A stretch of 64,000 nucleotides of DNA, from the NCBI GenBank assembly GCA_963693315.1, contig OY856186.1:98908150-98972149 (forward strand), in the 5' to 3' direction. The notes under the pieces were generated by a model that saw nothing but the letters and a program-made list of their open reading frames with translations, had not been told where the DNA came from and did no database searches. Of the stretch, positions 11,967 to 22,583 are shown one piece after another. The stretch is from Diogma glabrata (lineage: Eukaryota > Arthropoda > Insecta > Diptera > Cylindrotomidae). Within the stretch, counting starts at the first letter, position 1; each line of letters starts with the position of its first letter. The position numbers were made by a program, and so were the translations under genes.

Positions 11967-14240
11967 TTCTGTTGCAAAATTCAATCTCCAATTCCAGTTT
12001 ATCGCGAATTTTTATCTGTTTTTAGTTTTAAAACATTTATCAAACTGTAAACAAATTCTATGGTATTATAAAAAAAACTGTTTGGTATTGATTATAGACA
12101 ATCTAATATTGGTATGCACATTTATATTTTCATATTATTTTTGGTTAAACAAATTTTCAGAAAGAATTTACCGATAAACACGAAATCAAGAACTTTTTTT
12201 TGTATGTTAGATACTATCGTGTCATTTATATTTTATATATTTTTATTTAAAATGCCAAAACTCTCTAGCTTAGCAAATATATTATTCATCCATATCAAAA
12301 CAAAAATTATATATTTAATCTCAACAAAAACAAAGAATATTGTAATAATAACACTTCCAAATATATTAATTGATAACAAACAGTCATATAACATATTCCA
12401 ATCAATAATATATATTTTTTAATTTAATTTAAACTCTGTTTGCAATATTATTAAACTTATACACGTACATGTACTCTGATATTCAAAAACTTGACAAGTA
12501 TGTGATCAGACATATGGAAAGTAAGTATATAAAGTTTAGAAGTAAAACAACAAGAAAAAATATTAAGTCATATGTTAAACAGTTTTTATTACCAGTTTTC
12601 AAAGATCAACTATAAAATCGTGATTTCACAAATCAATCACACAGGTTTTGAGGTTTATAAGTTAGATAAAATTTGTAGGTTAGATTACAAACATAAAGAA
12701 CAAAATTGTCAAAATAGATTGTGCGTTAAAATTCATGCCAATATTATAATAACAAAAAGTAATAATTAAAAATTCCGTTTTATCAGTATAGTAGTATGTA
12801 CTAATTGAAATTATTGTTGCTATAAATATAAAAGACCAAGATCATACCAGTTTTCGAATTAACCTAGCGTCAAACAATATGGTTGATAAATTAGAAAAAC
12901 ACACTATTAGCTGATCATCAATATAAAATTAATCGATTAAATTAAGTCTGTAAGTGGCTACAAAGCATTTATGTGTAACTACATTTTAGAAAAATGAAAA
13001 GGAAGCTCAGAAAATGATTTATTGCGATTCTAAACAAGCTTTAAAAAAATTTACTACTAATTTATAAAAAGAAATAGTTTTTTTTTATTTATTGATAAAA
13101 AAAAATTATTTTCAAGCTAGTTTAGAATCACAATAAATCGTTTTTTGCGCTTCATATCTATTTTTCCAAAATGTAGTTGCACATAAATGCTTTGGAGCCG
13201 CCTCTTCAAGAAGTGAACTATTTCTTGACATTGAATTAAAAACAACATAAATTGAATGATTACAAAAATCAATTTTTTATTCATGATTTTTTGCATACAT
13301 TATTATCACAATCACACATAATTAATTATGTCAATCGGACTAAAATTTGTATGACTTCGTTTGATATGATATTATATAAAACGAAATGAATCGATGATTT
13401 TTTAATATTGATACGAAATTGGTAATTGAAAAGTGTGGCTTTTAATCTGATTTTGCTGTTGTATAAGCTCATTTTTAATTTGTATGTAAAATAACTTTGA
13501 AATTGTTTGTGATTTGTGGTGATCTTTTTTTACAGGTGTTTTGAATTAGTGTCGAAATTCATTTCCTTCGCCGAGTGTTTCTATTGCGCGTGCGCGATAG
13601 TCATCATTTGAAGCAACCAGCATTTGAAGCATAGGCTGACTTTACCACCTGTTTCGAAAACAAAGTGCTCTCGCATTATTATGGCACTATTATAATCTGT
13701 CCCGGGTAAGAATGAGCTAAGGGACCAATCTTGGGCCAAGCCTACGCAACAGCTTTTAGGGTGTGAGTCAGGCTTAATATTTTCAAACGGCCCAAGCTTG
13801 AACCAAATTTGGACTGATGTTCTGGGACCACGTCTAGCAAATCCGACTTGGACTAGGTCTACCAAACCCAATTTTTTCCCAACCTCTAAATTTGTAAAAA
13901 ATACAATAAATTAAATATTATTCTTTTCTATTTCTTATTAAAGAAATTTACAAATGCCCCATACTGAAACCGAAGTTAACTAGCCAAGGTTTGGTTCGCC
14001 AAAACGGGTGCGAGTTTGGTTCGTTGTAGTTAACTGTTGCCATAGATTCCTCGTAGTTATAATTATAAAAAGTTATTACAATAAAAGTAAAACTTCTATA
14101 ATTTTTCCGAAAGCGACAAATCAAAAGTGGAAGGAAGAAATTATGTGACACTAACACTTTCAATCATTTAATCAACAATTATTAATTAACGAAGAAAGAT
14201 CCTAGTGTTCCAACAGACAAACATTTTGCCTTGTGAAAAA
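11967..14240. other. AT-rich intergenic DNA
   Basis: No gene was recognised. ORFs at 12114-12422 and 12572-12769 have low-complexity composition. A patch at 13600-13870, visibly less AT-rich than its surroundings, has a 96-codon minus ORF without known domains and may be part of an unrecognised repeat. Confidence 0.35.
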
Positions 14241-14249
14241 AGTGAAAAA

Positions 14250-14496
14250 ATTTGTTTACTGTAAGTGAAATGGTAAAAGACCTTCTGTTAGAATTCTATC
14301 CTTGACCATATGTTTGACAGGATGATCGTAACGGGTTGGTTGAGTTCATGTTAAATATAGACAAAGTACTTCACTGTATGGTTTATTATTAACAAAAATA
14401 CGTGGAATGATATCACTCGGAACTGTAATATGAATTGTATTAAGTGATAAATTAGTGGTGGTGTCTGTAAGGCGTTTGTGTTTAAATCTACTATTA
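14250..14496 (-). pseudogene. Ty3/gypsy pol linker fragment (distal half)
   Basis: On the minus strand this continues the retropepsin block at 15588-15760 after removal of the hAT insertion: KFGL at the insertion is followed by VDLNTNAL, then after a frameshift by YSEVLCLYLT, DHPVKHMVKDRILTEG. The VKH...(I)xTxG pattern is the protease-reverse transcriptase linker of Ty3/gypsy Pol proteins. It contains a stop and a frameshift. The fragment fades before the reverse transcriptase core. Confidence 0.55.
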
Positions 14497-14504
14497 GTCC
14501 GAAT

Positions 14505-15579
14505 TAGTGATTGCAAATTTTGTGCGATTAAAAAAAACCGGGTTTTCGGTTTTTCCTACAAAAAAACGGGTTCCGGTTTCAAACCGGTTTTTTTTAAACA
14601 AAATATATTAATTTATACAAAATGTTTACCAGAGTTTAAAAAACAACAATTTGAACAAATTCTATTCAAGTTTATTTCACGTTTGTTTCAAATGCAAATA
14701 ATAAATAATTCAGTCAAAAATAAAATAATAAAACAAAATAATAAGCAAAACAAACATATTTTTATAAGAAATAATAGCTATTAATGTAAATTATGTCTTT
14801 TCCGGCTAACGCTTCGAGCAACAATCACTCGAAAGCAAAAAAGATACTTTATGCCCGAATTCCATACAAGATTTTTTGTACGACTAACTATAAGATTCTG
14901 TATTATTTGCATAAATAAAAATACATATATTTACACAAAATAGTCAAATATTTTTTTAGAAAATTATTTTATCCACGTAATTTTTCGAAATAATAGTAAT
15001 AATAATTTTAGACATTTTTATTTCAATTTTAGGCATTGTTATTTCAATAGGAAAAAGACCTGCTTTATGCACATCTTTTGAGTCGTAAAAGTACATTTTA
15101 CGGTTTACTCTTACAAGAAATAATAAATATAATTATTTATTTTTCTGTATTAAAAAGTGTTCTCATTAAACACAATATGTCTATTGTGTTATCAGCTAGA
15201 CGTGATCGAATTTTTGTGCATATTACTCCTGATGTCGAAAATCCTCTTTCTGCTTCCACGCTTGTCGATGGAATCGAAAACAGAAAATTGTACATCTGTA
15301 CATCGAGTTCCGGGCCTCTGATCCCATTAGATTCAAACTGGGTCAACTTACGACCAACCTTTGTGTTTAGACTGATATCATTTTCGTCTCTTTTCTGTGG
15401 TTGAACCGGTTTTGTTTTCATCTCATTTTTATGTGAATACGTGATGGATAATTACTAATTAGGCAAATTTTTTGTTAATAATAAACCGGTTAAGGGTAAT
15501 AAAACCCGGTTTTTCGGTGATGTAAAATAACACAAAAACCGGGTTTTCGGATACCGTCAAAACCGGGTTGCAATCACTA
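14505..15579. mobile_element. hAT element, internally deleted, with TIRs and 8-bp TSD
   Basis: The ends are exact inverted repeats: TAGTGATTGCAA at 14505-14516 and its complement at 15568-15579. They are flanked by the same 8 bases, GTCCGAAT, at 14497-14504 and 15580-15587. An 8-bp target duplication is diagnostic of hAT transposons. Subterminal ACCGGGTTTTCGG words occur at both ends (about 14530 and 15530). At 1,075 bp it is shorter than an autonomous hAT and keeps only the transposase C-terminus, on the minus strand, so it is a deletion derivative that would need a transposase from elsewhere. Confidence 0.85.
15137..15421 (-). pseudogene. hAT transposase C-terminal dimerisation fragment
   Basis: A 94-codon minus-strand frame contains FLFSIPSTSVEAERGFS followed by GVICTKIRSRLADNTID, the standard hAT C-terminal dimerisation motif. 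It sits inside the TIR-bounded element 14505-15579. The catalytic core is absent, so the fragment cannot act as a transposase. Confidence 0.8.
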
Positions 15580-15587
15580 GTCCGAAT

Positions 15588-15760
15588 TTCACCAAAAAAT
15601 CGCCACCAATTAATGGTTTTGTAGCTGAAGCCACAACGAATGCGTGTCGAAAATCGCGGCGCGAACCTAGATCTATGTGCATCAATCGGGTTCCATATGA
15701 TGTTATATAAAACCCATTTGCTCCAATTAATTGTGTCATTAACAACATTTAGGTGCAACA
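15588..15760 (-). pseudogene. Ty3/gypsy retropepsin fragment
   Basis: On the minus strand the frame gives GANGFYITSYGTRLMHIDLG, RRDFRHAFVVA and PLIGGDFLVKFGL. This is the C-terminal half of a Ty3/gypsy Pol aspartic protease. The catalytic D-T/S-G triad upstream was not found. The reading continues on the far side of the hAT insertion at 14496, which shows that the hAT landed inside this older gypsy relic. Confidence 0.7.
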
Positions 15761-15927
15761 AAAATGTCGGCACCGGTGTCTCAAGAAATTTAGCTTAGTT
15801 TTTGAACATTCTTTTGTAAGGCGACGATTTTTAAAACGTCCCGTTCTCGGGATTTGCTGTGACTGTTTGAACGATAATTGTCTCTGCTATTAAATATATT
15901 TCTTGATCAAAATCGATTGGTACATTC

Positions 15928-16425
15928 TTTTTTTTTTTTTTATAGTTCGGTTAATCACTTAGGTTATACACCTCTAATGCTTTATGCACGTGTTAACGAT
16001 AGGAAAGGAAAGTTAAAATGTTAGTTTTTAAGGACTTGGGATAGGAGTGGAGCGATAGTGTTGGTGTACTGCTGATTTAAAAGCTTGGGGATTGTATGTA
16101 GCGGGAAAAACATTTTGTGGTAATCGATTCCACCAGTATACGGAACGTGGAATGAAGGAGTTATTATAGCTAGATGTTCTCACATATGGGACCTCCAAGG
16201 TATGTGTATGGGAATGTAACGATTGTCTAGTGGCTCGTGGATATCTACGCAATGGTGGTATTAAATCATTAACTTCAGTAGAACATTTGCCGTAGTAGTA
16301 TCTGTAAAATAGTGTAAGAGCTCCAACCACTCTTCTATGATGCAGAGAATCCATACCCGTTGTTATCATTGGATCATCAATCAGTTTCAAAGCACGTCTG
16401 TGAACTCTGTCAACAAAATCTAAAG
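15928..16425 (-). mobile_element. 5'-truncated LINE tail with poly(A)
   Basis: A 120-codon minus-strand ORF (16028-16390, readable from about 16425) is the C-terminal end of a LINE endonuclease/reverse transcriptase: FVDRVHRRALKLIDDP, HHRRVVGALTLFYRYYYG, SFIPRSVYWWNRLPQNVFP. The same family recurs at 53250-53920 and 60595-61050. The 3' end is marked by a poly(A) tail, seen as a T run at 15928-15941. Truncation at the 5' side is usual for LINE insertions. The kept frame suggests a younger age than the other two tails. Confidence 0.8.
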
Positions 16426-16426
16426 A

Positions 16427-16510
16427 GGCTTAATATAGCCTCAATTTAACTCTATTCAGTAACTCTATTCATTCGTGGCTTAATATAGCCTCAATTTAAC
16501 TCTATTCAGT
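16427..16510. repeat. Short tandem duplication, 50-bp period
   Basis: A block beginning GGCTTAATATAGCCTCAATT occurs at about 16427-16460 and again at 16477-16510. It joins the truncated LINE tail to the dispersed repeat that follows. Confidence 0.75.
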
Positions 16511-16945
16511 CAAGCACCCTCAAACTTAGCTATGGAGTAATCCTTGATGATGCCACGTTATTGCTTACTCGAAGAAACGATCCTTCAATTAACTATTTGT
16601 TTGGGCTTTAATCATTGAGGAAGATAAATTGGCAACCACATTTTAGTTTTGTTCCTGCAAAATGCAAATGGTTAAAACAAATTTGCTGTTTAACTTTTAT
16701 TTAATTTTTTTTTTCTATCCTATCATGAAATATTGGCGTATGTCATATTTTATATATGACAGGATTTATTGTTTAGATATTCATTCTATAAAAAAATAAA
16801 AAAAGTAAAAAAAAACAAATTTGCGTCCATCAATAGCTTAGAACGCATGTTGTTGTGGGACCTTGGTCTTAAATGGTTTTTATGTGTTGTTGTGACACAT
16901 ATTGTAATTCCTACTACACAACACATTTTATAAAAAAAAATGAAT
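16500..16945 (+). repeat. Dispersed ~0.6-kb repeat, copy 1 (partial)
   Basis: This matches much of the repeats at 41755-42350 (inverted), 56302-56930 and, weakly, 33074-33460. Shared landmarks are CTATTCAGTCAA, TCCTTGATGATG, a TATTGGYNTATGTCATATTTT block, and a final TGTTGTTGTGGGACCTTGG block ending in CTACTACACAACAC. It has no coding capacity and behaves like a non-autonomous interspersed element. Confidence 0.65.
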
Positions 16946-17111
16946 TTTTATGTAAACTCGAAAGCGTAAGTTTGTTTGTGATTTCATTAGTTTTACACTG
17001 TTACAGCTTGAGCTTGGACGATTTATCTCGGTCTACGAACTTAATTAGTTCTCCGATGTCGTCTTTTTCTCGTACAGCCACTATTGTCGAGATTTGAATA
17101 CAAAACTTATT

Positions 17112-18247
17112 AACTTCCCGATATGGGAAGTGTTGTTGTTTGGGTCGATTTTCGAAATTCGAATTTTTATGATATCTTTACGTTTCATGACCTCCTGAAG
17201 CTATTTAGACTATTTTTACCTGGCAGTCTGTATGTGTGTGTATATCGCTGTGTGGAGAACTTTTGCCCAACGCTTTCTTAACAACGGATGGGTCGATTTT
17301 AACGAAAATGGTTGCAATCGATGTATCTTGTCGTAACTTAGAGCCCAGTCCTTTTCTAGCGAAATTAAATCAATTGTTTTTTAGTGGTTTCCAAAAAACT
17401 GAAAATCATCTCTTGCAAATATCATGAGCTAAATAATGCTATCAAGACTATGAAGCTTTCATATTGTTTGTCATCATGTCAGACATTTATAATGAGATTT
17501 GTATAAACAATTGCTATCTTAATTTTTGAGATTTTTAACAAAATGTGAAAAAACTACGTGTTATTTTCTTTATGCAAACGCATGATATCTGGATGAAACT
17601 TTGGTATGTAAATGAGCTCCAAACGCATCCGGGTTTACTTGAATATCAAAACCTGAGTTTTTTTCTAAATTTGACAAAAAGGTCAGAGGTTCGAGAGTAG
17701 ACTGCTTCGTCAACTGTTTATTAACTTCCCGATATAAGAAGTTGTTGTTTTTGGGTCGATTTTCAAAATCAAAATTTTTATAATATCTTTACGTTTCAAG
17801 ACCTCCTGAAACTGTTTAGGCTATTTTTGGCTGCCAGTATGTGTGTGGGTATGTGCATGTGTATCGTCGTATGTGGACAAACATTTGTCCAACGCTTTCT
17901 CAACAACGGATGATCCGATTTCAACTTTAATGGTCACAATCGATATATCCTGGCGTAACTTACAGCCCAGTCCTTTTCTAATGAAATCAGTTCATTTATT
18001 TTTTAGTCGTTGCCAAAAAACAGAAAATCGCCTCTTGCAAATATTACGATAATAAATTATGCTATCAAGACCATTTACTTCCCATTTTGTTTGTCATCAT
18101 GTCAGACATTTATAATGACATTTGTATAAACAATTGCTATCTTACTTTTGAGTTTTTTAAGAAAATTTGAAAAATAGGTGTTATTTTCATTACGCAAACG
18201 CATGAGAACTTGATGAAACTTTTGAATTAAAATGAGCTACAAACGCA
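17112..18247 (+). repeat. Two tandem copies of a ~0.6-kb repeat
   Basis: Copy 1 begins AACTTCCCGATAT at 17112 and copy 2 begins AACTTCCCGATAT at 17723, a period of about 611 bases. They share long blocks such as GATATCTTTACGTTTCA-type, CCAACGCTTTCT-AACAACGGAT, GCCCAGTCCTTTTCTA and TTTGTCATCATGTCAGACAT. Copy 2 stops at about 18247, where a foldback element with a similar AACTTCCCG end begins. ORFs inside (17236-17427, 17843-18052) are the same repeat translated and are not genes. Confidence 0.75.
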
Positions 18248-18313
18248 AACTTCCCGTAAGATTAAAAACTAACCAGTTACTGGATAAGGTAACATAAAAA
18301 AATTATACAATAT

Positions 18314-19051
18314 TGTTACGAGTGCAGAAAAATCTAGACGATTACAGAAAGATCTAAACGATTATGGTCACTTCCAGGAAAATAAAATCAACAAGTTAAT
18401 GAAATGAATATTGTTGTTGTTGTCTCTTCTTAGAAATAGGGTCAACATAAACGATTTTATGAATCAAATCAACATAACGTAAAATAATCGAGTATTCTAA
18501 TGTTTTCTCAAGGTTTCTGGAAAGTGATGTCGAATTATCTAGAAGTATTGCAGAAGGTATATAAGAAAAATACCTTTTGTAGTTTTAAATTAGTGTTATT
18601 TTAAACCTGCGATAGTGAAGTTGGAATTAGTTTTATTTTAGACCTGCGACAGTAAAGTGAGATTAAATGTAAAATTAGTTTATTTTAAACCTGCGATTGT
18701 GAAGTTAAAAATTATAAAAGTGATCTTTAAATTAGTTTTTGTGTAAAGTTTTTGTAAATAAAGTTATAAGTGTTATTAAATAGAAATATTTTGTGTATTA
18801 TTTTGAACGTTGTGAATTGGAAATTTCTACAATAAACCGTTGGAGTTTCGAAGCTGTTGGAAGAATATTCTAGTTGGGAATATTGTTTGCTGTATTGTTT
18901 TCCTGTTGTTGTGAAACAATTAAGGTGTTGAATACTTAATAAAACCTGGTGTTTGCTAACTAATCAGTGATCGAACTCGGAAGAGATTGGGAATTGCGTT
19001 TATCGAATTGTGAGTTAGGCCGATTCGAAGTAAGGTTGGAAAAACGTAACA
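18314..19051 (+). repeat. 5' LTR (738 bp)
   Basis: Direct repeat of 21554-22295, bounded by TGTTACG...CGTAACA. It contains three spaced copies of an ACCTGCGAYNGTRAAGT-type word at about 18605-18705 and AATAAA-like words near 18758, which could serve as polyadenylation signals. Confidence 0.95.
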
Positions 19052-19052
19052 T

Positions 19053-19070
19053 TGGTGACAGCGGTGGGAT
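19053..19070 (+). other. Primer-binding site, probably tRNA-Leu
   Basis: TGGTGACAGCGGTGGGAT begins one base after the 5' LTR. It is complementary to a tRNA 3' end of the form ...ATCCCACCGCTGTCACCA, which fits a leucine tRNA. The tRNA identity is an inference from general tRNA sequence knowledge. Confidence 0.7.
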
Positions 19071-19086
19071 TAGTTAGCTGTTAATA

Positions 19087-21516
19087 ATGGTTTTATTAAG
19101 TGATTTGAAGGTTCTTGAGTTAAAGAAAGAACTAGAACAACGTGGATTGTCAACAACCGGAAACAAAACTGAATTGACGATACGGCTTCGAGAAGCTATG
19201 GAAGCTAGTGGAGTAGTTGTGGAAAGTTACCAGTTTGGAGTGATTAGTACAAATGCTGATTCAATAGCAGCTGATGAGGAGAAAAGTTCTGTTGCGGAAA
19301 CAACAACCTCATTGCCACCTGCAAATTGTGATTTTACGCAGTTAATGGCTATGATGCAGCAAATGAATTTGAATATAAGCCAGACAAAACAAGAAATTAA
19401 TTCCAACATGAATCAAAAACTGGATGATGTAAATACAAATATGGCTGCTACCAAGGAAGAGATTAGTTGTAACATCAATCAACAAATGGCTGCTACTAAG
19501 GAAGAAATCAGTAGCAACATCAATCAACAGATGGAAATAGTCAACAATAACATGGCTGTTAGTAAGGAAGAGATTACTGCAACACTTGCTGCAAATAAAG
19601 ATGAGATGAACCAGCAAATAAATGAGTTGAATATTAGCATAAATCAACACTTGGACGAGAAACTTCTACAAATGTCAACGGCATTCGATGTTAAAGTCGA
19701 GAAAATTCAAACAGAAATGCTGGAATTTGAGCGTGATTTAAATAAGGTCGTAACTAAAGTTGACGATTTTGAGAAAAGGTTACAGGATGTTGAAACAGCT
19801 AAAGTTACTTCACAGGTGGTACAACAGATAGCAAATATTAAATTGAAACCACCATCGTATGACGGTACCACATCTTTCGGCATCTTCAAGTTCCAGTTCG
19901 AGACCGCAGCAGATCAAAATGTTTGGAACGCCGAAAATCGTCTTGCTGCATTGATAGTTGCTCTAAAGGGGGAAGCAGCTGAAGCATTACAGGCGGTGCC
20001 GGAAAACGACCGAAAAAGCTATGCTGAAGTAATGAATGCGTTGGAACGAAAATATGGCAGCGACCACAAAAAGGAGCTATACCGAATCGAGTTAAAGGGT
20101 CGCTTGCAACGGAATGGAGAAAGCCTTCAGGACTATTCTTCGGCAGTAGAACGGCTTGTACATTTGGCACACTCGAATACTCCACCGTATTTTATGGAGA
20201 AGATGAAGATTGAGGCCTTCATTGATGGTATCCGAGAATCAGAAACCAGGATCAAAGTAATGACTACACCTAAGGCGACTTTCCATGAAACTGTCGCATA
20301 CGCAATGCAATATGAGATGGTACAGAGGATATGTATGCCATCTGGTGGATGCAGAAAAAGGAATGTAGAGGGGAACATCAAAGGAGAAGTATTGGCACAC
20401 AGAAATAGAAGCGACATCAGATGCTGGGTATGTAATGAAGAGGGTCACATGGCACGGGAGTGCAAGAAAAACGGGGAAGCAGACAGATTGTCGTCTTCTG
20501 TGAAGAACAGAGGAGCCGAAGAAATGGAGCACGTAGGGTTCAGGAGCAGCAGTAGAAAACTCCTGTGCTGGATATGTAGGAAATCGGGCCATATCTCACA
20601 GGACTGCTGGAACAGGAAGCGTGATAGATCTTCGTCTCCTATTCAACGGAAGCCTGTTGAAGGTGCAACTGTAAAGCCAAAAAGTGAGGAGAATGCAGCC
20701 TACATTCCAATTTCAAGAATTGCGGTAAATGGTGAAAGCTTGGGTATCAACGGACAACTTGAAGGTAAAGGTTGCTTCATGACACTGGATACAGGTTCAG
20801 CTCGAACATTCGTTCGCAAAGGTTTAATTGACGGTGTTTTGGAACCATCAGATGGATTGAAACTCCAAACAGTAACTGGAGAATGCGCTGAAATAGAAGG
20901 TAAAAGAATCGCTGAAATAAAATTGGGAAATAACTGCTATCAACAAGAGGTGCTAGTGGCTGACATTATGGATGAAGTCATTTTGGGGATGGACTTCATG
21001 AAGGCGAAGGGATTAGTCTTCGATTTTGGATGTGGAATCCTAAAGGTTAATAATGTTGAGATGCCACTACTTGTGAATGAGGCAGAGCCAACAGTTATTG
21101 GCAGCGATGAGGAACTACGCAGTGCAGAGGAAAATCCAGCACCATCCAAACAGATGAGGGAGAGAAACGTCAACCGACGCAGACGATTAAACAAACGCCG
21201 AAAGTTAAAAAGGAAACAGCTCCAAGCCCATAACGAAGTGAGCGATGTAAAAGAGGTGGTTCAAATAGCTGCAAACGGGGACGAATCGCAGCTGAAAACG
21301 AGAATGGTTCGGAGACATGGCAATGTGAAACACTCAAAGAGAAAAGATAAGGAGGACTTTAGAGATAATGAGAATCCATACTTATCACGGTGGGCGGACA
21401 TAGAACAAAGTAATGGCCAAGGACTTAGAAAGGGACCAGAAGCAATTCTAAACCGCCTGGGAAATAGAAAAAGAAAAAAAAAATGTTTGGATTCAACAAT
21501 TGGAGGAGAGATCTAG
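19087..21516 (+). CDS. Gag-protease polyprotein of LTR retrotransposon
   Basis: An 809-residue intact ORF. Residues 4-40 (LSDLKVLELKKELEQRGLS...) form a SAP domain, a small DNA-binding fold. Residues about 90-250 are repetitive and coiled-coil-like, built on KEEI...NINQQM units. Residues about 255-420 look like a retrotransposon Gag capsid. Two CCHC zinc knuckles follow: CWVCNEEGHMAREC near 446 and CWICRKSGHISQDC near 494. A retropepsin has its catalytic DTGS at 568 and the ILGMDFM hydrophobic segment near 631. The last 120 residues are very basic (RRRRLNKRRKLKRK). The ORF stops 37 bases before the 3' LTR, so polymerase and integrase are absent rather than frameshifted. Gag packages RNA; the protease would process it. 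Confidence 0.92.
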   Translation: MVLLSDLKVLELKKELEQRGLSTTGNKTELTIRLREAMEASGVVVESYQFGVISTNADSIAADEEKSSVAETTTSLPPANCDFTQLMAMMQQMNLNISQTKQEINSNMNQKLDDVNTNMAATKEEISCNINQQMAATKEEISSNINQQMEIVNNNMAVSKEEITATLAANKDEMNQQINELNISINQHLDEKLLQMSTAFDVKVEKIQTEMLEFERDLNKVVTKVDDFEKRLQDVETAKVTSQVVQQIANIKLKPPSYDGTTSFGIFKFQFETAADQNVWNAENRLAALIVALKGEAAEALQAVPENDRKSYAEVMNALERKYGSDHKKELYRIELKGRLQRNGESLQDYSSAVERLVHLAHSNTPPYFMEKMKIEAFIDGIRESETRIKVMTTPKATFHETVAYAMQYEMVQRICMPSGGCRKRNVEGNIKGEVLAHRNRSDIRCWVCNEEGHMARECKKNGEADRLSSSVKNRGAEEMEHVGFRSSSRKLLCWICRKSGHISQDCWNRKRDRSSSPIQRKPVEGATVKPKSEENAAYIPISRIAVNGESLGINGQLEGKGCFMTLDTGSARTFVRKGLIDGVLEPSDGLKLQTVTGECAEIEGKRIAEIKLGNNCYQQEVLVADIMDEVILGMDFMKAKGLVFDFGCGILKVNNVEMPLLVNEAEPTVIGSDEELRSAEENPAPSKQMRERNVNRRRRLNKRRKLKRKQLQAHNEVSDVKEVVQIAANGDESQLKTRMVRRHGNVKHSKRKDKEDFRDNENPYLSRWADIEQSNGQGLRKGPEAILNRLGNRKRKKKCLDSTIGGEI

Positions 21517-21540
21517 ATCCTGTTCGGGACGAACAGGCTT

Positions 21541-21550
21541 AAGTGGAGGG
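21541..21550 (+). other. Polypurine tract
   Basis: AAGTGGAGGG lies three bases before the 3' LTR, the normal place for the plus-strand primer of an LTR retrotransposon. Confidence 0.7.
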
Positions 21551-21553
21551 TAA

Positions 21554-22295
21554 TGTTACGAGTGCAGAAAAATCTAGACGATTACAGAAAGATCTAAACG
21601 ATTATGGTCACTTCCAGGAAAATAAAATCAACAAACAAGTTAATGAAATGAATATTGTTGTTGTTGTCTCTTCTTAGAAATAGGGTCAACATAAACGATT
21701 TTATGAATCAAATCAACATAACGTAAAATAATCGAGTATTCTAATGTTTTCTCAAGGTTTCTGGAAAGTGATGTCGAATTATCTAGAAGTATTGCAGAAG
21801 GTATATAAGAAAAATACCTTTTGTAGTTTTAAATTAGTGTTATTTTAAACCTGCGATAGTGAAGTTGGAATTAGTTTTATTTTAGACCTGCGACAGTAAA
21901 GTGAGATTAAATGTAAAATTAGTTTATTTTAAACCTGCGATTGTGAAGTTAAAAATTATAAAAGTGATCTTTAAATTAGTTTTTGTGTAAAGTTTTTGTA
22001 AATAAAGTTATAAGTGTTATTAAATAGAAATATTTTGTGTATTATTTTGAACGTTGTGAATTGGAAATTTCTACAATAAACCGTTGGAGTTTCGAAGCTG
22101 TTGGAAGAATATTCTAGTTGGGAATATTGTTTGCTGTATTGTTTTCCTGTTGTTGTGAAACAATTAAGGTGTTGAATACTTAATAAAACCTGGTGTTTGC
22201 TAACTAATCAGTGATCGAACTCGGAAGAGATTGGGAATTGCGTTTATCAAATTGTGAGTTAGGCCGATTCGAAGTAAGGTTGGAAAAACGTAACA
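21554..22295 (+). repeat. 3' LTR (742 bp)
   Basis: Near-identical to the 5' LTR. It has an extra CAAA in the run near 21634 and one A for G difference near 22250. Confidence 0.95.
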
Positions 22296-22583
22296 ATATA
22301 ATTTAACTGCAATAAATACAAATAAAAAACGAAAACCTTTGACTCCGACTCCTTTGCCAAATTTTGAAAATAGCTCATTCAAAATAGTATATTTTCCATA
22401 AACCTGTTATTTGAATATGGAAAATATGCTATTTTGAATGAGCTATTTTCAAAATTTGGCAAAGGAGTCGGAGTCAAAGGTTTTCGTTTTTTATTTGTAT
22501 TTATTGCAGTTAAATTATATTGTATAATTTTTTTTATGTTACCTTATCCAGTAACTGGTTAGTTTTTAATCTTACGGGAAGTT

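Larger units (their letters stand above)
18314..22295 (+). mobile_element. Young LTR retrotransposon encoding only Gag-protease
   Basis: The two LTRs (18314-19051 and 21554-22295) start TGTTACG and end CGTAACA. The element is flanked by a 4-bp ATAT duplication (18310-18313, 22296-22299). A primer-binding site follows the 5' LTR and a purine-rich AAGTGGAGGG precedes the 3' LTR. One long ORF (19087-21516) fills the interior, with no reverse transcriptase, RNase H or integrase. The LTRs differ by one 4-base indel and one substitution that I could see, so insertion is recent. It must use enzymes supplied in trans. Ty3/gypsy affinity is an inference from the CCHC plus retropepsin arrangement and the 4-bp duplication. 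Confidence 0.9.
18248..22583. mobile_element. Foldback element interrupted by an LTR retrotransposon
   Basis: The left piece (18248-18313) is the reverse complement of the right end (about 22515-22583): it starts AACTTCCCGTAAGATT and the right end finishes with its complement. The rest of the right part, 22296-22583, folds back on itself around about 22400. Without the 3,982-bp LTR element and its 4-bp target duplication the original element is about 350 bp and almost wholly palindromic, like a long-TIR MITE. It encodes nothing. Confidence 0.8.

Noticed and set aside
13581..13871. 96-codon minus-strand ORF in a less AT-rich patch
   Set aside because: No recognisable domain and no splice context. 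It may be part of a repeat, but nothing supports a gene.
17236..18052. Two similar plus-strand ORFs that look like a small paralogous gene pair
   Set aside because: They fall at the same place in two tandem copies of a non-coding repeat and have no domain.
19227..21194. Several minus-strand ORFs opposite the Gag-protease frame
   Set aside because: They are shadows of the long intact plus-strand ORF and show no domains.
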